Positions 34,283 to 47,700 of a DNA stretch of 64,000 bases are shown piece after piece. Where the stretch lies: positions 61,391,475-61,455,474 of the forward strand of contig JACSVZ010000007.1 of NCBI GenBank assembly GCA_014706295.1, given 5' to 3'. Positions within the stretch are counted from its first letter, which is position 1. Every line of letters starts with the position of its first letter. Origin of the DNA: Lycocorax pyrrhopterus obiensis (Eukaryota > Chordata > Aves > Passeriformes > Paradisaeidae). The translations under genes were made by a program, and so were the position numbers. Under the pieces are notes generated by a model. The model saw only the letters and a list, made by a program, of their open reading frames with translations. It was not told the origin of the DNA and made no database searches.

Positions 34283-34929
34283 TAATGGTCACAGGCAATT
34301 TTTAGTGGAGATGCACTTCCACATTTCTAGGCAGGGTGCAGCACTGCTGGCATTGAGACTGATGATGTATCAGGATACTTTGACTTGTAGTGTTCGATAA
34401 ATCCCTGTTTATTTTGAATCAAAATGAAGCTTTTTATAGCTACAAAAGAAGCTCTAGTGCTTTCTGGAGTCAAGAATTGTACCATCCTGTGTAGCTGATA
34501 TGAGATGGTTGTTTCTTGTCTGCTTATTTTTTATCACAATTTTCCTGTTTATATATATATACACACATATATATTTTTTTTTTCTGTCTGTGTTAAATAC
34601 AAAAAAGTAAGTGTTTAAGAAAGTCTCTGTAATGGTACTTTTTGTTCTGTTTCCATGACTTGTTCTTTCTACTGTGGTCTGTATGTGACCTTGAAGAATC
34701 TGTTTTAATAATATAATTCTTTAAAAACAGTATTTTTTCTATGGTACGATTCCTTTTGTACTTCAGGCTGAAATTGCCTGTCAGAAAAAAAAAAAAAAAG
34801 CCCTGAAAATATTTGTAACTTAGTTTTTAGTATAATTTGGTTTGATTATAACTTGCCTATGTGAGCCCTACCAGAATACAAGTAATAATCAGTAATTCCA
34901 GTACCTGAAGAGAACCTGTAGGAAATATG
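34283..34929. other. AT-rich spacer with simple repeats
   Basis: Contains a (TA)/(CA) microsatellite with a T-run at about 34549-34581 and an A-run at about 34785-34799. No gene was recognised. Confidence 0.6.
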
Positions 34930-35228
34930 GGGATGGGCTTTTTACAAAAGCCTGGAGTGACAGGACAAAGGGCAATGGCTGCCCATTGCCAGTGGGCAGG
35001 GATGGATGGGATATTTGGAAGGAATTCTTCCCTGTGAGGGTGGTGAGGCCCTGGCACAGGGTACCCAGAGCAGCTGTGGCTGTCCCTGGATCCCTGGAAG
35101 TGTCCAAGGCCAGGTTGGACGGGGCTTGGAGCAACCTGGGATAGTGGAAGGTGTCCTTGTTCACTGCAAGGGGTTCCAAAGAGATGGACTTTATGGTCTC
35201 TTCCAACCCAAACCGGTCTCTGCGATCC
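34930..35228 (+). mobile_element. CR1 LINE 3' fragment
   Basis: GGGCTTTTTACAAAAGCCTG through GGAATTCTTCCCTGTGAGGG to CTTCCAACCCAAACCGGTCT. Last copy before a long CR1-free stretch. Confidence 0.92.
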
Positions 35229-36595
35229 TCACTAGTTTTCCTCTCTCCTAAACAGTAGAGGGCGATCTTGTATTAAAAATTTAGGCTTTACCCCCATTGA
35301 AGCCTTTCCCTTACGAATTGTTGTCAAAAGAATGAAGGTTTTTATCTCTAGAAACATACAGGATCAGATGTCTGTATTGTTCTGTGTAAATGTTATCTTT
35401 GTTAGAGATACTCGCGGTAACGATCAGGTTTTACACCACACAGCAACGTTGCTCTATAGTGAGAAGTACTGAAGTAAAACCGATATGATACTTAATGAAG
35501 CAAATAATACAACTCACTGTGCAAGAGCACTGCAAAAGTCTGCTCTGTTGAGTAATGTTCAACAAGACTTTTGAAATTAATTTTTTTTGACTTAGGAAAA
35601 AAGTTATTATTTGGTTTAGTATGTTACATGAAGGTTGAGGAAACAACATTCTAAATGTATTTTGTGTTTATTTCGGTATGGGAAGTGTCTGCCCTTCATC
35701 TGTGTACACGGAGATGCCTGACTGCAAATCGAGGTGCTACACCAGTCTCCGGTGCTCAGGTGGGGAGCCCTATTTACACAGAATGTTCTTATGACTGTGG
35801 ACAGTCTGCCTGAGCTAAAGCTCAAAGATTGTTTCTTCAGTTACTCAGACACAAAAGATATGAAGCACATGACTGGGTAGAGAGTTGATATTATATTCTT
35901 TGGTGGTAGAATTTTTAAGCTGTTTTTTGTAACACTTTTATTTTGTGTAACAGTTTGTCTCCCTGACGTGTCACCTGGAGTGCTAAAGCATTTGGTCCTT
36001 GTGAAGGAGAATGACTGAACTATTGCAGATGGCCTGGCTTGATAAACTTCTTTGTCAATTAATCTGTCACAAATGCCCTCAGTCTTCTGAATGGGCTTTC
36101 CTCTCGCAGCCCTGTGATAGTTCCCTATGGCTCCAGGACGGAACAATCCTGGGCAGTAAAGAGATTGAGATAATGACAGTCCATGGTGACAGCAGGGCTG
36201 GCAGAGCCAGCCTGGGGGAAGAAAGACACGTACTTGCCAATAGAAATACCTCCATCCTTTGGGAATTGTAGCTTGGGAATCAAAGCTGACCTCATAGACA
36301 AGAATGATGGAGAACAAGCTTTTGATTTATGACTGGATGAAGCTCAAAGTCTGCCCTTCTGATCCTTCTTTACAACACACCTTTTGTATTTTATATGAGC
36401 TCTTTCACTTTATTCTCAGAATGTTATCTCCTGGGGTATCGTTTTTAAGTCTTTCAGTGTTGTAATAGTTCACTCATCTCCTTCATAGTAGTTAGTTTTT
36501 GTTTCTTAATGAAGCTAAAATCCCCTTTTAGTATCACAAGTAAACTGTCATTTATATTTAACATCACCGATCAGCTGCTTTGCTTTTTTAAATTT

Positions 36596-36612
36596 TGTTG
36601 TTGTTGTTGTTT
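36596..36612 (+). repeat. (TTG)n microsatellite
   Basis: Five to six TTG units in AT-rich sequence. Confidence 0.8.
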
Positions 36613-39600
36613 CCTGAGTTTCATGAAAGCTAAACCCATATTTACCTTCTAGACTGCAGCTAGGGAATCCAATTTGCATTCACTGGTGCCTTGGTTGCCT
36701 CAAGTACTTACTTGCACTTGAATATGAAAAAAAATTGCATTTTTGGTACTGGAATTTATAGATCAGATACTTAGTAAATGTTGAGCTCTGCTGAGATTGA
36801 TGAAGCTGTGCTGCTTTTCACCACCAATCTCTAATTAAGGCATCCACTATAATGATTGTAACACTATGTTGCTCTCCTGGGAATTCTGCTCTCTGCTACC
36901 TGCTCACTTTGCCTTAGAGGCTTTGAGCAAAACTGTGAGGACTCTGAAAGTTTTAAAAATATGAATCTGGGTCTAAATCTTCTGAGCTTGTTCTCGTGCA
37001 AGTCATCCATTGTCTGTATTTTCCAAATCTTTACTGTGCCCTCTGTGACAAGCCATAGAAAGGGCATAAAAAGCATTTACGTGCCAGTTATAGATGGGAA
37101 GGATTGTGACAGCACAAGATCAAGTGCAGTTCTCTGCAAAGGAACGTTCCGTGCATCAGCTCTGTGGTATCTGCATTTGGGGTGTTTGTATTTCCATATA
37201 TCTGTCAGTCTGTCTGTCATCTGCCTCCCTGTCCCCCTGACTTATGTGGCTGTTGATAAATACCCTCCGTTGGTGATTAAAAGGAAGTGACCTCATCAGT
37301 TTGTCTTTTCAACCACAAAGGTTTGGTTGTAACGTGACATTCCATCCTATTACTCTGGTTTACACCAAATTCAACAGCTTGTGGCCTGCAGATACTCAGG
37401 ATAAAGAGCAGAAAGAGACTGACCTTGACAACCTCATTTCTCATTCCTTTCTTGTTACAGGTAATATAGCTGAAAATGTGGTTTTAATTATAGTACTAAT
37501 GAAAACTGAAAATCCAGACAGACACTTGACAAACTCTGGTACGCTTTATATTACATTTGTGCTAACTACAAAGTATCCAGCTGGGTGTAACATTATATCT
37601 CTTTTCCTTGAGCATCCGCCTGACTTAAGCTGTATAATTAATGTGTACTTTGGCTGCAGGTCAGCTTACAGTTGGTTTTTTAGAATTTTTACATTTTTTA
37701 AGATGTTGTAATGAAACAAATATGTTTATTACCTCTGTGCCTGCATTCCCCAGAGGGGTTTAATACCTGTGGAGGAGCACCGGCTGGGAGAACTTGAATA
37801 AAATACCTCTGCCAGCTGAGCCTGATGCATCAGAAGCCTGTTTTCAAAAGTGGGTGTAAGAAACAGAATCAAAGAATGTCATGTCCACAGATGTGTTTAA
37901 CTTCGATCCACCTCCTTTGTGTGGTTTGTTGATTTTAAGTTATGACACCAATACACAATTGCCCAAAGTAGAATTTGTGAAGGGATTTATTTCTTTTCTT
38001 TTTTCTTTGGAAAGAATTTTGTTTTCAGAACTCACCAACGAGAAACTGATGTTCTCAGCTAGAGCCAAAAACACTAAAAGCAAGTTCCCTGCCAAGCTCC
38101 ACCAGTGCACCTTCATCCTGACCTGTCTTAACGCTGCTATTCCAGTCAGGCATCTGACTGCACCAGCATGTGCATGTAATCGTGTTAAATAAAATCCTGG
38201 TTTTCATGATACGGACAAATGCTCTCCTGGGACAGGACTGAAATTAGCTTTGAAGGAATTTTATTCTGATGTAAGGCAAAGCTGAAATCGGATTACAAAT
38301 GATAAAAATCTGAATACTTGCATTACACTGCTGTTCTCAAAGACCTGCTGCGGAACCTGAAATTTTTCTTAACAAAAGTATTAGTGTGTTTCTCATGCAA
38401 AGCTTCCAAAAAACATTTCTGACACAAAAGGGAATAGCTGCAGCACAACCACACTCACAGCGGGGACCACAAGGTGTTACTCGTAGAAATGAATGCATGA
38501 TGATTTTCAAATGAACTTTTCTGGCATGTTCCTGTGGCCAGTAATGTGGTTTGATGTTTGTGTGAGTGCACAAAGCTCATATCTCCATAACCTATCTGCA
38601 GCTGTGCTCTAAACTTGTTTGGGGATACAGATCATCTGAGGCAAGTTTGATTTTTCTCTAACAGCCTCGAATTGTTTCTACTTTCTGCCAAACATGGATT
38701 TGCAAAAAAAAAAGCTTCTTATGAAAAATTATTCATGAGCAGCTTTGCTAGTGTTTAACTGAGTTTTGAAAGACAAACTGAGTCCAACTGGTCAAAAGGT
38801 CTCCCCAAAAGACTCTAGCAACAGGTGATTGCTTTTAAAAACTGCCTTTCTAAAAAGGATTGCTGGGTAGAGTTCCTTAAAGGCTGTAACTTGTTCTGGA
38901 AGAAATTTTGGAAGACATAATGCTAAAGAGGTACATTTCCTTTGTTCAAAGGAGGGTAGTGATTTTGGAATTAGCCATCTTCTCCTACATTTCTGTTTCA
39001 AAAACACTGCGAAGCCCTGCACGAACTCAGGCTCTGTCAAACTAAGAGCACAGTCAGATGCAGCTTCTGTTCCAAGGGCCTGTGGTCTGCAGAGGCACCA
39101 TGGGCAAATCCCAGCCCCAGCTTCTCTCACAACTCCTTCACTGGTTTTCACAGTGTCTGCCAAGTCCTCATTTGGCATGAGGGAGATACACTGGCATCAA
39201 TTAAAGGCATTTCCCATCTCAAAGAGGAAATAACACCTGGTCTCCAGTTAGTAAACAGCTAAAACATGAATTAAGCCAGATGTTGCTGAGCTCTTGGTAT
39301 TGACACACATGGCAGTGTAGCCTTTAAAGTGTCCCTCCTGTGGCCTCTAGTAATACTGAGATTTTATTTCCCTCCTATAACATCATGGAGAATGGTTAAC
39401 AGTACCCCATTTGTATCCCCTGTTATGCCAAAAAAAGTTCATGGCTGCATTGTTTGTCGAGTGACAGTGTAATGGGTGGGTAATGTTATAACACTTATTT
39501 GTTATTCCATTAACTGTGCTAAACAGACTTATAGGACAGAAGTACCTGGAACAGTTTTGTGTTTAATATTGGGCATTATTATTCTTTGGCTTATTTTCTC

Positions 39601-41058
39601 CCTGTGTTAATTTGGAGTCTATTTCTCCCTCACCTTAACCATTCTACTCATGAGTCCCATTAACCTCAGTGGAATTACTACCATGAATAATGCTCTGTTA
39701 GGTAACGCTGGCTAAGGATGGAGGTACTGCTTTCTTAGCCTTTCCCCCAAGAAGTCAGTGCCTGTAAGTGATAAATCCCCATAAGTGGGTGTGTTAAGTG
39801 GTTCTGGTGTGGAAAGAAGCAGGAGCTGAATTTCCTGGAGATGGAAATACTGTCCGTTGCTCCAATGAAGTCTTCAGTCGTAAGTGTTCTGCATTTGTGT
39901 ATTAACATCCTGGGATAAAGCTGTTCTGGAAACACGGGAAAAAGTGTTAAATTTTCTGATTTGCTCACTCATACATAACCATATTGTGGTATGCTTGTCA
40001 CGTGCTATGTGTGGTTTGGATTAATTGTGTTTTTTTAAAAGCAGCAAATAGAAGAAGGAGGGTCAGCATGACAGTACCTTTCAGTTTAAATGTTCGTTTG
40101 TTGACACTGATGAAGTGCTTGTGCATAGAATTTACTGGGGTAGATTTCTCAGATGGAGCAATGTTTACTATTTACCATTTCTGAGGAAGGGCTGGAGGAA
40201 AGCTGAGAGAGTTTTCTTTGATGGGAACAATGCTTGAAAACAGTTAGATCTGTCTGAAGTAAAACCAAAAATCTACATTCTGTACTTGTGCCATAGTTGT
40301 CTAGGAAATGAGATGTACCTATGCATGTTCCTGGGTGTTTTGTATTTAGATCTCTGACTTATTTGAGCCTGCAGATCTGTGGCAGTAGATTTTTAAAGTG
40401 CTGTTTGTTGTTTGATGGGTTTCCTGTCCATATGGGGCGCTGCATGTGTGAATGCACTGACATGCCTGTCTGCATGTGTGTGTGCTCAGCTGAAGTGGGG
40501 ATGGTGGGGCTGCTGACTGGCAGATGCACTCAGTTGCTCCATCCTCCGACAGCAGTTTCACTCTCAAATAACACCCTGCAAAGCTTTGTATGCAGGTATC
40601 ATCAGCTACTCACGAATGGACTCACAGAGTGGAGGCAGGATGCAGTTCCAGTTAAATTGGAAAGCACAGTTTGGGCAGCCGGACAGCTCCCTTTTGACCA
40701 CACAACTGAAGGAGATTAAAAACTGGAATTACCCCAAAGTTCCCAGCACTGGCTGCATGCATGCATCCTTTCACCATGGTCCAGAGAGAAAAACATCAGA
40801 GGGAAAATTCCTGAGGAATTTACAGGCTAGATTACTAAGTGTAGTGTTTTATACCAAATGCCATATTAGCTTGAGCCTAGAATTTTCTCTTGATCCAATT
40901 TGTGCAGATTGTTCTCTCCTAATTTACATTAATTAATAATCATACAGTACTTGAGAAAGAGTCACGTGAAAAATGGCACCAAGCACATTCAGTTCTAGAG
41001 CTGTAACTTCAGGGGACAGAAACACAATGTTCCTTAAATAGAACCCTGGTCAAGAAAA

Positions 41059-41168
41059 CATATATATACATACATTATATATGTGTGTACATACATACAC
41101 ACACCCACCCACACACACCCACCCTCCTATATCTATATCTAATCTATATCTATATCTATATCTATACA
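41059..41168. repeat. Compound microsatellite (TA, CA/CCCA, CTATAT)
   Basis: (TA)n passes into (CA)n with ACCC interruptions, then a CTATAT hexamer array of about eight units. Confidence 0.9.
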
Positions 41169-41718
41169 CTTTGTTTCCTGAACTGGCCCTTTTATGTTTT
41201 GGAGCTGGAAGATAACAAGGTTCTCAAAACCTTAATCCTGGAAGTATAGTCATTAATAATGGATCTAAGGATAGGATTTGGCACTAAACACTAACCATGG
41301 TTCTAGTGAGTTTATAGAAAGCTACAGAACCGATTCAACCTTTTTAAAATTAGGGAAAAGAGGTACTTTAAAGTAATAATCTTCTGTCTGCAAGACCTAG
41401 ATCACATAAATTGTGAGATCCATTCTTCCAGCTGTGAAGTGCAGTGTACATCCAGCATGGCAGCGATATATTTCTGATATATTTCTGGTACTTGGAGTTA
41501 TGCTACACGTGGTGGCCCTGAGCTGTGTGTGGAATAGTTGTGGTGCGGCCCGTGGGCTGGTTTGTACCTTGGATGCAGAGTTTTTATGATGGCCAATACT
41601 CTGAAACTCGTTCAGGCAATAAATTTACTTGCCTTTGAGTTTACAAGGCAATAAACAGTTGAGGCCTTTGACCTCAACATTTACCAAATACATTTGCAGC
41701 AGTTGTGTTTATTGACAA

Positions 41719-41728
41719 CTATTTATAG
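41719..41728 (+). promoter_or_regulatory. Perfect MEF2-type site
   Basis: CTATTTATAG matches the YTAWWWWTAR consensus exactly. It lies in a repeat-free AT-rich segment (about 41.6-42.4 kb). The motif is seen; function is unproven. Confidence 0.3.
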
Positions 41729-44700
41729 GGAAGTATTTTATATGGAATTTCACATGTGAAAGAGAACAGCTTAATTTTGCAGCTTTTATTCTTTCTGATT
41801 TCCATCTTCACTTCCTGTCTCCTTGACTTACTTTAATAGCTGAAGTTGCAGGTTAATGCTGCAAAATACTCAGCTATTGACAAAACAGTTAATTTAAAGC
41901 TTTGTGACAGATTTTTAGATTTTCCTCTATTTGTATTTTGGATGACTGAGATGAAGGTATATGTATGCTACATTTTGCAAGGCATTATATAAGTTTATTC
42001 TAAATTCTCTCAATTATCTTAATAGCTGTTTACTAACTTGAAAACATTTACCATGGTTAAATGGGAGACTGTCAGATGTGAAATAACTGGAAAGCAGAAA
42101 GGTAACAGCAACTTTCATCCCTCCCTGGTACTGTTAGCTGAGCTCAGACCAGGTACACCTGAGTAACTGTTCCCAAAACAATCCTCTTTTTATGAAGTTG
42201 GCACTTTAAAAATTTCATTGGCGCTGGCCCAGCCAAATCCTTGAGTTAATGTTTAATTTCAGGCCCAAAGCATGGGACTTCAGTGTGACTGCTCGTAAGC
42301 TTAAAGATAAGGACATGCTCAAGTTCCTCGCTGGAAAGCAGCCAGCATACTTTTTATCTCACAGCATCATGCCTGTAAGATACTCATTTCAATCTGGTGA
42401 ACTCTGATTGCCTGAGTTCTTCTAGAAAAAGAATTTCAGATCCTGTGGAATTACAGCCATTCATGTCTAAATAGCTCACCAGATTCCTGCCCCATGTAAG
42501 TTGTTTCATGCCAATTTGCAGCAGTTGAGGATTTGCTGCAGAGTTTTGATCAGGAATTCTTTATGCCTTTGTGTAATTGGGCTTTTTTCCTTACTGCTGA
42601 GGTTTTAACATTAGTATCTACAGGCCAAGTGCAGCAACATTTTGAAATCTATTAGAAAAATCCTATTTGACCAGATGGTCAGACTCTCAGGTGGGTTACA
42701 CAAAATATGTTTAGAAAGTAGTGTCTTAAGCTTCAATAAATCACCATAAATGGGTCCACAGTAGATTGTCATCCAATGTTGATTTTCATTCATGTGACAT
42801 AAAAAAAATTGGCTGATTCTCTGGAGTGGGTCTGTCCACACAGGAAAAGGTTCATAAACAAGATGTTTTATGTATTTGGTGTGTTGAGTGTTTAAAGGGG
42901 TAAGAAATACAATTTATCAGTGCAGCCTTAGCTTGCTTTGTGAATTATGCTTACAGCCTATATCCCAGATTCACACCCTGGAGATCTGTGGAAATAATAG
43001 GAAATGTCACTGGCTCGCATTGAGGTGGTGACAAGTTGGAGTTCTGTTGTGGGACACCACTTTCTTGCCCCCTCCGTGTCTGCTTGATGAGGTGGCAGTG
43101 ACACTGGGCTGGAGTTGCAATCCCCTGATAGGATGGTGTGGGGGAAGCCATTGCTCTGTTGGGTTGGGTTTTGGATGAGCACCAGAACCCTCTCAAGGAA
43201 ATCCCATATGGGAATGCCTGGGAAGCTGCCTCAGCGTGGATGTTTGGCTGAGCTTGCTGTGAAGCGTAGAGAGGGAATAGGGGCTCTCAGTCCATAGGGA
43301 TGGATGTGTGGAGCTTTGTTAGCACTAAAGACGAGTCAAAGAAGTAAAATGACATGGAGAGGACAGGGGGGGAGGGACATGTCATGAGCAGCCTGACTGT
43401 GACAGTGTGAAGGGCAGCTCCAGACCTGTCAGCACAACTGTGTGGGGAGCAAGCCAAGAGCCTGGATGCTGTTCCTGCTGCTCAGTCTCTAATCCTGCCC
43501 CGCATGTGGCCAGGAGTGACCTGAGGAATCTTACGCTTACTTGAGCTGACTTATAAATTAAAACCAAATTAATTTGATTTCATTTTAGTAAATTTAAAAG
43601 TGGGAAGGCACTTTGTATAACTCAGTGGTTTACGTGTTTAGGTAGTAGCATCTGCCTTCACTGTCAGTGTGTGTGTCAGCCATTGTCCTCCCCAGAAATA
43701 CTCATTTCTAAAAAGCTCATTTCTATTTTATTTATAAGAAATAAATATATTGATTTTAAAATGAATTGTACACTTCTCATTAGCTTAACTTAAAATCACT
43801 CCTTTATCTGCTTCATCTTCCTTTGCATTTAAGACAGATTTCCTGTTTTCCTTTGCATACATCTGTCCTAAAGCATTAGGCTTTCACATCCTGGGTGGAG
43901 GAGTTATACTCGAGAAGAGCCTTTGGAGGCCAGTGGAAAGAAATCCCCACAAATAAAGCCACAGAGCCTGAAGGAATTACAACATCATTCCTAGATCCCA
44001 CTGGCTGCCCTCTGGGATCACTCCGTGTTTCTGTGAAAGAAATCACAAAAATGCTGTTCTTTGTGGCCCACAAGGATTTACTCAGAAAAACAACAATAAG
44101 GAAACTTAAAATGCATCAAAGAGTATTTGTGATCATAATTTGCTGTTGACTCTTTTCTGATACAACATGTAGATTTTTGGGTTTTATGTTGAAAATACCT
44201 ACTTTCTTGGAAATTTTTGACTACATCACGGAAGACATTTTATGCTGAAATATTTTTTTTATATTCTTAGGATTTTATTGATTGAAATTCATTATTTTCT
44301 AATGGGAATTTGTCAGAAATGTCTACCTTTCCTTGATATTTTCAGCAAGGGGAAAAGCCCTATTTTGTCATCTTTAATAACCTTCTAATAATTTCCTGCT
44401 ATTCAGTACTTTTTGGCTTTTATAGTTTCATTGTGACCCAAAATTTGGGGGATGAGGGAAGAACTAGGCACTCAAATAACTGGAAGAGAACAATAAAAGA
44501 AGCATTATTGAGGTTTCCTTTGGGAAGCTTCCCTTGCTGACTGGAGCTGAATCCTGGCTGCCAGGAAGTGGTTGCTGGATGTCATTGGTGCTCCAGAGAA
44601 ACTGCAGCCCTGGAAGGTGCCCAGAGGGAAGGACATTTATGGGCAGTGCCTGCAGCTCACAGGATCCTGCCAGCCTGTGAACAGCACCCTTGTGTTATGG

Positions 44701-47700
44701 ACTTTACACTGATATTCCCTTTCTTTTCCAGGACAACCATCCACCAGGAGTCACTGCAAGGTCTAACATACCCTTGCCTACTAATCCATATTACTTCTCC
44801 TTGAAATTAAGGAACCTTATTCCTAAACTTTTATTTTAAATCTCAATTGGCATCCTCAGAAGAACCCAGATGCTTTAAGTGCATGTTGCACTGATCTCTG
44901 TTAGGACTTTTTAACTGTTTTTGATTAGCAACACTCCTCTCACTCTACTAGAAATGCTTTAATAAAAAAGACACTGTGTAAATCAAACAAACAAACAACC
45001 CACAAGCAAAGCAAAGGTTTGTCCATTCTCATTGTGAGCCCAAGCAGGCTTTGGTCAAACACCTGAAATCTGACGTGGAACTTGTTCTGATATCAAATTG
45101 AGATCTTTGGGCATCCCTATAAAATTTTCCCCAAATCTGGCCAAGCTGTATGGCTCTCAAAAGCTTTTAGCTCACAGATGTTTAGTAGAGGCTTCTTAGG
45201 GTTTGGCAGCCAAATTCTCTGAAGTTTTCATCTCATAATTCTTTTTCTTTGCTTTTAGTGCTGTCTCTGAAATACATAGTCAGGATAAATAATAGGAAGA
45301 AGCACTTGATGGGAATTCCAATGGAGAAAATGGGAGGGAAGTAGGAAGTAGAGGTATCAGGAAATAGCAAATGATCTGAGTGGAAGCTATTAATTCTGTT
45401 CTCACATATCTGTGTGAAGACAAACTTTTTACCCAATGTGACATACTTGGATGCTATGCCAATAGGACCATAGGAATGCTTGTGAGGAAATGGATAATTC
45501 CTTATTAAATGTGGAGTTTAAGGCCATGTACAGGATAAAACCTGGGGCTGTATGTAGAATGGAAGAATGAAAAGAAGTTGAATAACTGCTTGGTTTTGAA
45601 ATCAGTGAGCATCTCTACAGAGAGAAGTCTCCTGGACAACCCTAATTCTTTCCTCACAATGAATGAGGTGGTGGGTTGGTGGAAAAGAATTGTGCGTATT
45701 CATGTAATGGACACCTGACTCAAAAAAGGGCTGAATGAAGTTTGTGGAATTTCCTAACTTTCGAATTCTTGGCACTGCATTGTCAATGTTATTTTTATTT
45801 TAAGGCAGTGTTTGGATGTCATGAGTAAAAGCAATGCCTTCAAAGCCTGTATTCCACCCTCAGCTCCAGAGAAGTGTTCCTAATCTCTGAATTAGCCTAG
45901 AGGAGCTTGTTTGTCAGACTTTCAGTCAGTGACAAATTGTTCACAGCAGCATTTTAGAAAACAAACCTCATCCCAAGTTTACAAACGATCCTCCAAGAGC
46001 TTGGGACAGTCACTTCCACACTCAGAAGACATTTCCATACAGAACTCAGGAGGTGAGATGTACAGTAACATTGCTGGGATGTCTGTGTGGATTTGAGTGA
46101 CTTTCTTCTGGAAACTGCATTTGGATTTAATGCTTGAAATATTATGAAAGACCACATCCCATTTCCCTGGTAGTAAAAGGGCCCAGTGCCTTTGTCAGTG
46201 TAGCGGGAGCACTAATGAGGGTCCTGGCTCAGGGCTGCCATCTGTAAAAGAGTTAAGCATATTCTGATCGTTGTTATATCATTAAGGGCCTACTTAACCC
46301 CACCGACTTAATGAGGAACATACAGCCTTAAAGGTAATCACATACATAAGTGCTCTGCTGAAAAGGGATTGATTTAAAACAACTCTGTAACTCATCCTGC
46401 TCACTGAGTACCCATTCAAATTCCTTGTTTAACTACAGAGTGGGTGTACACCTTGTGGACATGGCTTTGAGCAGCAGAAACGTGGAGCTGAACTGCTTCT
46501 CCCGGAGCTGTAGTAGCAAAATATGGCTGAAAAACACCTGTAGAGGTTCTTGATATCAAGGGTGCTCAGCTGTGATCCACATGCTGAAGTAGTGCTCACC
46601 TAGAGGATTAAACCAGTTTGCAACCTGCTCATTCTTTTCAGGTAGCAGCTCAGGAGCACAGAAAGCGTGCAGTGTTGGCTTCCAGAGTTGTTTGGATAGT
46701 GGAAACCAAAGAGCCTGACTCCTGTTTTCCTGGTGGGGTTGCTGGACGTGCATTCCATGAGGTGCATGCTACCAGATGTGAGCTCCTGGGAAGAATATCA
46801 GCAAGGTATAGGGTACCACCTCTGGAGCAGTTCCTGTGGCTTGCAGTCTGCATCTTCCCAGCTCTCCCTCCGGAAAGAAGGCAACAACTGGGAACAGCCT
46901 CATCAAACAGATCTAGCACACATGTGTGACTTTGTTTTTTCCAAGGGTGTGCTGGGATTCTTAGAGGCTTTTCTGCATGCGTGGAAAATTGAGAGACTCC
47001 AGGAAGTGCCATTCCTGCTATTTGTTCACCCCAAATCTTGTAGGGGAAGGTCAGGAAAAATGATCCATCTCAGCCTGAATGTCTGAATACTACTCACCTA
47101 GTTCGCTTCCTTGCCAAGATGGGACTGGCTATACCTACATTTTTCCTGACAGTTTTGTGTTTATGTAAGTTTTTTCTATCATTTAAAAATAATTATTGCC
47201 CTTTTTTTAATAGTGTCTCAGAACAAAGGTATGAAATTTTTCTCCTGTCCGTTAATTCAAGGGTAACAAGCACAGTGTTACTGTGTATGTTGTACCACAA
47301 GGCAGAGAGACATTTGGCCAGCAGACTGTGAATCCTCACAGGAAGTGGCACAAGGGTTTTCCAAACCTCAGAATTTTATGTTGAAAATAATTGTCTGGAA
47401 AGTAATAGTCCCCCAGAATGGACTAATAGCCTGTCAGGTCTCACGTTTCCTTGAGTCACTTTTGAATTTATAAAATGTTCTGAAATACTCTGATCCAAAT
47501 TTGGTGCTCAGAAATGTCAGCTTCATGTGGGATGAAGCTTTTTACTAAAACGTTTTATCTCATGAGGATTCCTGTTTACCTTTCTCCTTTGGATTGCTGG
47601 AGAGAACCAGGTGAGTCAGTTTGTGTTTACTGTCAGTAGAAACTTGGTGAAAACCCTAACGAGGCTGGTGGTGCTGTTAGTGTCCAGCTGCTAAAATAGA

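Noticed and set aside
46556..47086. Possible exon cluster with several overlapping frames on both strands
   Set aside because: No recognisable family, no consistent splice pattern, and frames on both strands are equally long.
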